A stretch of DNA of 13,760 bases from assembly GCA_004557385.1 (NCBI GenBank), contig SFEA01000054.1, positions 1-13,760 on the forward strand, written 5' to 3'. The stretch is from Bacteroidales bacterium. GTDB lineage: Bacteria > Bacteroidota > Bacteroidia > Bacteroidales > Muribaculaceae. Of the stretch, positions 10,501-13,760 are shown one piece after another. The notes under the pieces are model-generated. The model was given only the letters and a program-made list of their open reading frames with translations, was not told the origin of the DNA and made no database searches. Each line of letters opens with the position of its first letter. Position 1 is the stretch's first letter. The position numbers and the translations under genes are program-made.

Positions 10501-11069
10501 TTACTTCCTCGTGGCAGTGCAACACCATCAACTTCATAAGTAAGGTAACTTTTAAAATCAGAGTCGTATCCATTAATATAAAATTTATTTGTATAGTTGG
10601 AGGCAATAGCCAACTTATACCAATCTTGGTCAATAACAACGTCAACATAATAATTGCCATCCGAATCCTTACGCGGGTCCCAGAAACGAATCGTAAATGT
10701 AATACCATCAACAGTTTTATGGTATGTATTTTTCCACCATGTGTTATACTTCCTCTCTGCTAACAAAGCTTCTTCATCAGGCCAAACAAGTTCTTCAGGC
10801 TCACAAAGAGTATAATCTCTTGTATATTTAATTGCAGGGGCGCTTTTCCAATAGTAGCCTTTAGAAGTACGGATACATACTTGTAAAGTGGTCCAGGGCT
10901 CGTCTAATGTAGGTGTATGTTTAATCGCTAAACCTTCTCCCATTTTTCCCTCACCATAAAGCCATTCTGCATAGCTATTCAGCGGAAACAAAGCCGCCAC
11001 GAATAATAACGCTAAGATAATCTTCAGCGCCTTGTTTCTAACATCCCTTCCGGCATGACATTTTGTCAT
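1596..11069 (-). CDS. giant modular secreted protein with LamG, FN3-like and Ig-like domains and a T9SS-type tail
   Basis: The protein has 3157 residues and the frame is intact. A signal peptide (1-34; basic start, hydrophobic ALKIILALLFVAALF, probable cut after NSYA, no lipobox Cys) sends it across the inner membrane. Approximate layout: unassigned Cys-containing head 35-400; FN3-like 401-502 and 505-597; carboxypeptidase-regulatory-like domain 604-632 and 875-940, split by LamG 1 (648-833); similar beta domains 939-1000 and 1032-1180; unassigned 1180-1800; Ig/FN3-like 1800-2046; Big_5-like domain 2048-2590 split by LamG 2 (2117-2275) and LamG 3 (2300-2480); BACON/Ig-like 2590-2690; duplicated beta domain 2691-2800 and 3003-3100; GWNWI pair 2808-2975; sorting-like tail about 3115-3157 (WYTVGGVRLP...GVYL...VVINK). 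LamG and FN3 domains suggest glycan or protein adhesion at the cell surface, which is inference. I see no catalytic motif. The first 330 codons are visibly AT-richer. The ATG at 11069 is chosen because the signal peptide begins there. Confidence 0.9.
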   Translation of the reverse strand: MTKCHAGRDVRNKALKIILALLFVAALFPLNSYAEWLYGEGKMGEGLAIKHTPTLDEPWTTLQVCIRTSKGYYWKSAPAIKYTRDYTLCEPEELVWPDEEALLAERKYNTWWKNTYHKTVDGITFTIRFWDPRKDSDGNYYVDVVIDQDWYKLAIASNYTNKFYINGYDSDFKSYLTYEVDGVALPRGSNFYPERTEYGKMSITGKIYDWGVTDGTYYLNTNFGEGSDKLTQYNVGDKFSFTDLSCPEGDTYGDYSDFKLQQVCKVPARTYSTSTGDQDHIQTNLWYNYCKPCEDYVRAKNLTGKFDQWDKEMDLSWELEPSIFFGRQKPNPGTWTIFSYPTDDPSQRGLVASNIPAGTTKYSVPAKEFLTGYTYDVAFVPNNSPQNTILDRLMVSVDARSDVSFSIKTDSIVAGESTIKLSWQAEPYKGTLPFTYNILRRDSQLDEWEQVGTKGITSQDDVKFTYVDNKDLSACTGYQYQIQANLFNGIYTASSDTTKMVQLEGQSKVTSVSTTKGDYQGMVKVTWEAKQVDSNPTKYELLRRVKGTQTWATIYKVTGTDTYYTYEDNTAQPGLYYDYKVVSTSSCGSSETQLFETDEGFCRSTGIVSGRITYGTGTAVKDARVSIVKNSETASDASQFYAISTQEAGDGLYLDLDGKSLNEKFKDKDFSVQMMVRPNEVQNAGTPVFFSIGDQLSLRLGELTDDGYKVLLAQGDTAEETGLTLPANEYTSLTLSVNSSNWTRLTAINKLDSVKVSPELHILRINFDESAKSGVCMGGSYALNVDNAFSGYIDEMRLFSGKALTTEEILKNYNHLLAGTEDGLFAYWPVDEGINGQTFAYDYSKTSGVANGNHARFGGVKTSVTSEIVPESTQLSLFAYTDAQGNFVVRGVPFSGDGTNYMVVPTLGIHEFSPQYSTRYVSASSLVHSGVDFTDVSSFPVSGYVYYEGTDYPVEGCNFYVDGDICSKDGQLVTSASDGSFTISVPIGDHFIEVRKDGHVFASSGRYPADPNETGERLTFEKPVSNLEFIDKTLVNFSGRVVGGSTEGNKPLGFGESANNIGITELVLTPNVGKYRLNVVKVQDGTTYSYEDNPEKVDVASATKAINSRSWRGAGDFNSKIYINTDSVTGEFSAMVPPLSYKVESIIVKANGKAVGSPTTSDLTNPMIEYTDSIERKNGTIDRYTYNYSLKQTYHSEPTFIVTQADRTDGSFGIDKYSISDEEGAIDITDIYTVAEDGTVTYKYGGAVFESLSKYTFKIEAYEEYINEDVKGSPAKYVVPLEDVEVTIANELSSEQLVYAIDNNVGKPAGTLVEVTDNKITLDSDGRATYIWKAGLPNVTAPYTRTISMYYDIDERTYNWSGNGMPCIVLGSMPTGNNFVTAGPDMVEMILRDPPGSLSSAEWTSGSISSYSKSSGSVTTSETDAILHWKFGPTLTTSVGFAVALENEAKSVFNLDVGVKVTTNIESANTWSHQITTTKSIATSAEPEYVGANGDVFVGTSNNLVFGKAREVNFHRAAASSNEVKLDLEDIITTGLEYQTAFAYTAYYIENTLIPNLRALRDTHLQTVTSIEGHENTGKNPIYLTTLSPDDERYGSNNHDKKVWGSKATKAPSYKGPSYTMIVPNDETKCYEDSVLWCNTQIENWIKYLRLNEQEKVNAHKNKDKYLVENASFDSGASVSRSVEKEESHGTTYDCTVVTCAHVGLSTGFTWNNVGLVGEAETVSGGGRHNTNESEETKLASMSYTLQESGDDDALSVDIYNYGAYSPIFRTVAGQTSGPYEGEVRTKYLDKEEVIMEATMQIEVPEIDVVEPMALNVPTGQPANFRLKLSNKSEIDEDVYYKLLVIDETNPNGAKISIDGQVLTENRLIKIPGGQTVEKALQLTQTNLGILDYDSIGVVLASQSQYDPTSIWDQIADTVYISARFVPSSSAVAMKLDHTTLNSMLGDDAELNISFSQFDRNYNNLKAFRLQFLAPGDLSWTTFHEYVLNEEDKTENNEYLPETATVSYKFNMKDYADATYRFRVLSVATYGNEEVYNQSDEITVIKDMSRPQPLGLPQPADGILNAGDEISIQYNEDIQKGMLTNTANFRVTGVLNGAPVQHDVALDMATDDSSAATEADIVLSNRDFSIDAWVNIASEGAIVAHGSGTTKFEIGTDAQGHLTVNIAGSVYTSTNVMPKDKWIYLTLSYKAGSQPLLNATYAHDSSTVTLFDDTPANAYEGQGKLSIGSSSTQGAIHELTLWDEAHDATVALLDKNKTKKPSTPHLIGYWKMNEGDGTLITDYARNRHMKMAAETWKIDNENKAIDLDGTSHLDIKTAAISPLASDNCAIEIWMRAAEQTGEAELFQSGEVELWLDAAGKLNLSSLGSDYSASQASLLDNAWHHVALNVLRTGHVSVYVDGKRTLSTSAANIGQTASDRLIIGARRSPGTETMYAYDRKLKGSIDEVRIWNATLTAELLNERRKARLTGEEGGLVAYYPFETKVLNSENQVVTEGTANDLINSENKAVYESGSGFKYTDDSPAIRAAQTETNLSFSFTASDNKVVFDIKENAADIEGCTLHFTSQSVLDLNGNRSLPVSWTAFVNSNELTWDKPTINITKHVDETAHVEATFTNNGGTQQVWTLSELPSWLIASKEEGAAEALTTTTIGFDIPQSVAIGAYEGTVYLTGNDDISSALTICLKVTGDVPQWSVNEADYENSMNLVGTLSYLGKPTNDAEDIVAAFIDGECRGVAHPVYNARYDNYFVLLDIYGNEADAGKPVVFYAYDNSTGTKYPELSTSQEISFRDNQVYGTFAAPVLLNATDLIEQTHNLVEGWNWISFYAHAQDMAVEKVFSPVAANTDIVKSQFDFGTFENGQYFGKAFEVDNRSMYRVRMASPQTLNVIGTRLTDEQRAITLQPGWNWIAYNAMHTASVNEALAPMNPQNGDVIKAQRGFAMYDGYEWNGSLKALNPGQGYMIQNSAAEERTFRYPEQYATARLASGALLMEDVSLLMDNMQRVFSPISYYKYPGNMCIVASITWEGEPAIGSQVAVFDGTECRTTEVADGEGYAYFTVPGDESLTLYFKMVRDGVEYVSDVTVTYEEDALIGTHSSPLVVAFSSTSHVDAILADDANTQTQWYTVGGVRLPSKPTDCGVYLCRKFDMNTQTVITRMVVINK

Positions 11070-11128
11070 AGGGGGGGTAATTCCACATACCGTGGAGGTC
11101 TCTCCTTAGGTAAAAGTTTGTAATTCAT
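11066..11128 (-). CDS. possible 20-codon leader peptide coupled to the giant gene
   Basis: An ATG at 11126-11128, preceded by an in-frame TAA, opens 20 codons that end in TGA at 11066-11068. The TGA overlaps the giant gene's ATG as ATGA, the classic arrangement for translational coupling. The peptide is basic and proline-rich (LPKERPPRYVELPPL), with Pro-Pro pairs that can slow ribosomes. Its last proline codons are the C7 run. The giant gene itself has no clear ribosome binding site, and AAGGAG lies about 36 bases upstream, inside the leader. A chance short ORF cannot be excluded. Confidence 0.3.
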   Translation of the reverse strand: MNYKLLPKERPPRYVELPPL

Positions 11129-11448
11129 TGTGATTTAAATTAAGTTATTTAAAAATAATATTATCTACAAGGCAGCAGAATTTCCCTCCTGCTTCCTCAT
11201 TTGTAAAATTATTGTAATTGAAAATAAAAAGCGTTGTTTTTTGCCGTTGTTTTTTGTTGTTTTTCAAAAAACAACACACCCCAACAAAAAACAACATAAT
11301 TTTTGTAGTTTTTCGTGGTATAAAATTGTTGTTTTGACAAATTTTCGTACGTTTAGACAAATTTCCCCAATCCCCTTTCCATCGGCTCCTGTCGCTTTTT
11401 ACCCCAATTCTCTCCCAGCAAGCGCAGATGAAGGTGATTAGCTCACAC
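11129..11448. other. AT-rich intergenic stretch upstream of the giant gene
   Basis: There is no credible gene here. Three GTTGTTTTT copies start at 11233, 11246 and 11256, and their complements lie at 11265-11275 and 11282-11295, so several alternative hairpins can form, including a 13-bp perfect pair (11246-11258 with 11283-11295). GACAAATTT is repeated at 11336 and 11356, 20 bp apart. Any promoter of the giant gene should be here, but I find no clean TAnnTTTG on the minus strand; TAATTTTA near 11210 is only a near match. Confidence 0.5.
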
Positions 11449-11475
11449 AGATTAAGCAGATTAATGAGATTATTT
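11449..11475. repeat. three 9-bp tandem AGATTA repeats
   Basis: AGATTAAGC, AGATTAATG and AGATTATTT follow each other without gaps at 11449, 11458 and 11467. The first six or seven bases are conserved and the last two or three vary. They lie in the non-coding stretch between the giant gene and the 72-bp repeats. A role in binding or slippage is possible; nothing proves it. Confidence 0.5.
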
Positions 11476-11500
11476 ATCTTCGCATTCACATCTTTCGGCG

Positions 11501-11655
11501 AGAGATACCCCAAGTTACCACCGATATTAACCGCGCGAGCGGTTACAATTTTTGTAACGCCCCAATCCGCAAGAGATACCCCACCGCAAATACATCGATA
11601 TTAACCGCGTGAGCGGTTACAATTTCAATAACCCCAATCCGCAAGAGATACCCCA
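11501..11655. repeat. 72-bp tandem repeat with GNRA-looped hairpins
   Basis: AGAGATACCCCA begins at 11501, 11572 and 11644, giving a period of 71-72 bp and two full units. Each unit carries a perfect 7-bp stem TAACCGC/GCGGTTA with a four-base loop: GCGA at 11535-11538 and GTGA at 11609-11612. Both loops are GNRA. The units also share GATATTAACC and CCAATCCGCA(A). A fourth GATACCCCACC copy at about 11978 lies beyond the palindromic modules. The pattern suggests a selected RNA or DNA hairpin. Confidence 0.65.
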
Positions 11656-11672
11656 CCCTACATCACGCGCCA

Positions 11673-11790
11673 TGTCGTCTGAAAGACGTGAACTCGGAGG
11701 CGTAAGCCTACGGGACTTAGCCGTGGGTGAGCGTTAGCGTAACCCACGGAAGGCGGTACCTCCAAAAAATGCGTCTGAAAGACGCGAATT
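11673..11790 (+). repeat. structured palindromic module, left copy of pair 1
   Basis: The module holds, in order: triloop hairpin CGTCT-GAA-AGACG (11676-11688); a small AGGC/GCCT hairpin (about 11699-11710); CTTAGCC leading into an 8-bp stem CCGTGGGT/ACCCACGG (11721-11728 with 11742-11749) enclosing GAGCGTTAGCGTA; a tail; and hairpin GCGTCT-GAA-AGACGC (11771-11785). It contains no ORF of note. It aligns with the inverted module at 11828-11943 nearly end to end, with paired base changes in the stems. Confidence 0.7.
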
Positions 11791-11827
11791 GATATTTAAT
11801 TAACTAATTATCAATATATTAACAATA

Positions 11828-11943
11828 AATTCGCGTCTTTCAGACGCCGAAGATGTTGGTGCGTTGGTGACCCGGGGTTACGCTGGCGCTCACCCCGGGC
11901 TAAGTGCCTCGCTAAAGCTCGGCTTCCCGCCTTTCAGGCGACA
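11828..11943 (-). repeat. structured palindromic module, inverted copy of pair 1
   Basis: Read on the minus strand it repeats the order of the left copy: CGCCT-GAA-AGGCG (11928-11940), a GCC/GGC hairpin, CTTAGCC into stem CCCGGGGT/ACCCCGGG (11871-11878 with 11892-11899) around GAGCGCCAGCGTA, a tail, and the GCGTCTGAAAGACGC hairpin (11833-11847). The last 20 bp of the two copies are perfect inverted repeats (11771-11790 and 11828-11847) around an AT-rich spacer of 37 bp. The stems differ from the left copy by changes on both sides that keep pairing. Confidence 0.7.
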
Positions 11944-12002
11944 AAGCGTATGATATTTCCGCGAATGCAAAATTTTGATACCCCACCCCTACACCTACTT
12001 TT

Positions 12003-12023
12003 GGGCGTATTGCCATACGGCCC
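12003..12023. repeat. GGGCGTAT hairpin repeat, left copy
   Basis: GGGCGTATTGCCATACG (12003-12019) forms a CGTAT/ATACG stem with a TGCC loop and can extend to GGGC/GCCC with one bulge. The same 17 bp occur in opposite orientation at 13371-13387, on the other side of the regulator gene. It lies 24 bases past the regulator's stop codon. A terminator role is doubtful because no T run follows on the minus strand. Confidence 0.6.
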
Positions 12024-12046
12024 ACATCTTCCTCGCCACTAATGGT

Positions 12047-13186
12047 TTACTGGATGCGGTCGCGGTAATCCTGCGGGGTCATGCCCATATACTTGCGGAA
12101 GGAGAAATGGAAATTACTTCGGTCGTTGAACCCCACCTGCTCACACATCTGTGACAACGACATATCGGGATATTCGTGCATAAGGCAACAAGCATACTTC
12201 ACGCGCAATTGTTGCCGCCAAGAACGGAATGTGGTGTTATGCACTTTTTTGAAATAAGCAATAAGCTGTTGGCGGGTAACATTCAGCTGTTCTGCAACAT
12301 GGTCGGTGCTGACATCCATTTTTGTGAATTCTTTCTTAGCTACCCACTCATCAAGGGCTTTTCCAAGCGCCTCAAAAATTTCTTCTTCAGTTTTGGCATC
12401 GGTGGCGTCATCACCCTCAACTGGCAATTCAATATCAGCAAATCGGGGAAATGCATTCTTAAACACCTGCGAAATTGAAGCAGGCATAGCCGAAGGAATC
12501 AAAAAATAATCGCCATCGATTGTGTAATTGGCTATTGCCACCGACACATATATATAATAAATGGTGTAGATAATCACAAAAATATTATATGCCCAATAAG
12601 TAATTGGCAACATCGAAACTATGCCAGCCAAAATGCCAATGCCCAAAGCGCTATAGAAAAAATGCTTTATCGGGCGAAGGTGATAATCGGTGCTTTCGTC
12701 GTAATAATTCTCGAGTTCATCGGCAGTCTGCCTTGCCTCTCTGCGGAAAGCCATGGTGTGAAACACAAGCTGCACGCAATAAGCCAATGCGGCAGGATAT
12801 AAAATGTAGGGATGAAGCCACGGAATGGCTATTTTGGTGACAAACAACAATGCAGACGCCAAAGTTATGAAACAAAATGCCCATATAACTATCGACTTGC
12901 GTTTGTTGCGCAAAAGCATCACCGAGGCAGTGTAAGAGAACAGCAATGCCTGATAAGAACCTACGCACAACGTGACTGTGCCAAGCAAATAGCTGTCTTT
13001 CTCATCGATTTTCAACAACCCTGATAACGCCAGAATGCCAAAAGTGGCAACAAGAATCCATCGGGCTTGCGACATAGGCACCCAACGAGATTTATGCGGA
13101 AAGTGAATCATCGCCAAAACAACTGCAGCCGTGGCGATTGCAGTTGATGAGAGCAGCGAAATTATATGGTCTATTGTAGTTAACAT
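12047..13186 (-). CDS. seven-helix membrane protein with C-terminal AraC-type DNA-binding domain
   Basis: The product has 379 residues from the ATG at 13186. The N-terminal part holds about seven hydrophobic segments (roughly residues 5-28, 43-58, 67-92, 98-121, 126-146, 177-198 and 202-220). A short acidic linker follows (about 250-275), then two helix-turn-helix units (about 293-379) with the AraC/XylS pattern: DHVAEQLNVTRQQLIAYFKK, then MSLSQMCEQVGFNDRSNFHF, FRKYMGMTPQDYR. It is likely a membrane-bound transcription regulator that reads a signal in or near the inner membrane; the ligand and targets cannot be told. A TTG 12 bases upstream would add four residues but lies inside the promoter box, so I take the ATG. 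The gene stands alone, and repeat clusters lie on both sides. Confidence 0.85.
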   Translation of the reverse strand: MLTTIDHIISLLSSTAIATAAVVLAMIHFPHKSRWVPMSQARWILVATFGILALSGLLKIDEKDSYLLGTVTLCVGSYQALLFSYTASVMLLRNKRKSIVIWAFCFITLASALLFVTKIAIPWLHPYILYPAALAYCVQLVFHTMAFRREARQTADELENYYDESTDYHLRPIKHFFYSALGIGILAGIVSMLPITYWAYNIFVIIYTIYYIYVSVAIANYTIDGDYFLIPSAMPASISQVFKNAFPRFADIELPVEGDDATDAKTEEEIFEALGKALDEWVAKKEFTKMDVSTDHVAEQLNVTRQQLIAYFKKVHNTTFRSWRQQLRVKYACCLMHEYPDMSLSQMCEQVGFNDRSNFHFSFRKYMGMTPQDYRDRIQ

Positions 13187-13195
13187 TTTACAGCG

Positions 13196-13203
13196 CAAAA
13201 GTA
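13196..13203 (-). promoter_or_regulatory. TAnnTTTG promoter box of the regulator gene
   Basis: On the minus strand TACTTTTG matches the Bacteroidetes -7 consensus TAnnTTTG and ends 9 bases before the ATG at 13186. Transcription would begin within a few bases of the start codon, giving a very short or nearly leaderless mRNA. No clear -33 TTTG box is visible at the usual distance. Confidence 0.55.
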
Positions 13204-13582
13204 ATAGCGGAATTTACAACCATTTGGCATAATCGGCAGTTTCAACAAGTGAAACTATTCGCCATACCAAATAACTGCTTTAAACTTTTATTCACAACAA
13301 AGTTAAAAAAAATTTCGCTAATTCAAAAAATATTAACCACCCATTCTCCGACAACCCCTCCCATTACGGTCGTATGGCAATACGCCCTAAATCACACACC
13401 ATTTCGAAGAAAAGGTCTGCAACCGCGCGCGGTTGTGCCTCGGTTACTATACGCATATATCCGTAATTTCTGCGAGAGAGGCGTTACGACCACCGCATGT
13501 GATATGGAGTATATCGATATGCCCTTATCAAGTGTTTACAGAGAAATCTCTCGCAGATGTTGGGAAGCCGTGGCAAAGTAGC
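13204..13582. other. intergenic stretch with hairpins and no supported gene
   Basis: It contains the inverted copy of the 17-bp repeat (13371-13387), a 16-bp perfect palindrome CAACCGCGCGCGGTTG (13420-13435), and an 11-bp perfect inverted repeat TCTGCGAGAGA (13469-13479) with its complement at 13547-13557. A + frame from a GTG at 13249 stays open for 110 codons but runs through these repeats and has no family resemblance. I see no gene. Confidence 0.5.
13371..13387. repeat. GGGCGTAT hairpin repeat, inverted right copy
   Basis: CGTATGGCAATACGCCC is the exact reverse complement of 12003-12019. Because the core is nearly a palindrome, the opposite orientation carries limited weight; the 17-base identity is the firm point. 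The two copies bracket the regulator gene at a distance of about 1.37 kb. Confidence 0.6.
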
Positions 13583-13760
13583 GCCATCGGAGATGGCAAA
13601 CTATGCTTAACCGCTGGCAAGCCACAAAGTGGCGCAGCCTGCGGAAAGAAAGCTACCATAAATATGTGCCTCGAAGTGGCACAACATTGTTCGACGTCTT
13701 CGACGCCGATATATTGTGTGGGATTCGATTCTCCGCAGGTTTCGCTGCGCTACACCAGCG
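13583..13760. repeat. structured palindromic module pair 2, cut by the window end
   Basis: The left copy runs from hairpin GCCATC-GGA-GATGGC (13583-13597) through CTTAACCGCTGG, an inner GCCAC-AAA-GTGGC hairpin (13621-13633) and CCTGCGGA (13638-13645) to TGTGCC/GGCACA (13665-13683). The opposite copy starts with CGTC-TTC-GACG (13695-13705) and has TCCGCAGG (13732-13739) and CCAGCG (13755-13760), complements of the left copy's stem strands. The order of hairpin, CTTA-CC stem, tail and hairpin is the same as in pair 1 although most bases differ. The right copy continues outside the window. Confidence 0.55.

Noticed and set aside
11145..11513. 122-codon minus frame upstream of the giant gene
   Set aside because: Its residues come from homopolymer-like GTTGTTTTTT and AGATTA repeats (runs of Lys, Asn, Leu, Phe), and there is no promoter or family resemblance.
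11501..11655. CRISPR array
   Set aside because: There are only two full units, the period of 72 bp is mostly conserved with no variable spacers, and no cas gene is in the window.
11647..11993. Target-site duplication GATACCCCACCC(C)TACA around module pair 1
   Set aside because: The same GATACCCC motif also occurs at 11504 and 11575 as part of the 72-bp repeat, so it is better read as a repeat unit than as an insertion footprint.
13187..13198. TTG start for the regulator, four codons longer
   Set aside because: The TTG lies inside the TACTTTTG promoter box, so the transcript would not contain it; the ATG at 13186 fits better.
13249..13581. 110-codon + frame starting at GTG
   Set aside because: It crosses the 17-bp repeat, the 16-bp palindrome and an 11-bp inverted repeat, has a non-ATG start and no recognisable domain. 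Hairpin DNA explains it better.

Overview
The window looks like chromosomal DNA of a gut-type Bacteroidales bacterium (Bacteroidaceae, Muribaculaceae or a relative; the genus cannot be fixed from sequence alone). The signs are an IS1380-type transposase remnant of the Bacteroides kind, TAnnTTTG promoter boxes, little use of Shine-Dalgarno sites, an integrative-element scar in a tRNA gene, and a giant secreted protein with a C-terminus like type IX secretion (T9SS) sorting domains.

Left end (1-1411): decayed mobile-element DNA on the + strand. It holds a transposase pseudogene with an in-frame stop that runs into an unrelated AT-rich ORF tail. After that come an inverted repeat carrying divergent promoter-like boxes, helically phased GCTACA repeats and paired TGCGCCA repeats. 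The element appears to end at 1394-1411, an 18-bp copy of the 3' end of a tRNA gene (probably tRNA-Ser, discriminator G), followed by what looks like that tRNA's own terminator. I read this as an attachment-site junction: element to the left, native chromosome to the right.

Centre (1596-11069, minus strand): one uninterrupted 3157-codon gene for a modular secreted protein. It has a signal peptide, two FN3-like domains, three LamG-like domains that sit inside split Ig-like domains, a central region without any family I recognise, duplicated C-terminal beta domains, a pair of GWNWI repeats and a sorting-type tail. A 20-codon leader ORF overlaps its start by ATGA across a run of seven C residues. 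Hairpins lie downstream of its stop.

Right part (11129-13760): about 920 bp of repeat-rich non-coding DNA, then a minus-strand gene for a seven-helix membrane protein with a C-terminal AraC-type DNA-binding domain and its own promoter box, then another repeat-rich stretch. Both flanks hold inverted pairs of a structured module of about 115-120 bp. The stems keep pairing although their bases differ between copies, which suggests a mobile REP/BIME-like element or a structured RNA. There is also a 72-bp tandem repeat with GNRA-looped hairpins and a 17-bp near-palindrome in inverted orientation on both sides of the regulator.

How the parts relate: the regulator may sense something at the membrane and control nearby genes, and the giant protein may be a surface adhesin. 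No direct link between the two is visible. The two most unusual signals are the covarying palindromic modules around the regulator and the coupled leader plus C7 tract at the start of the giant gene.
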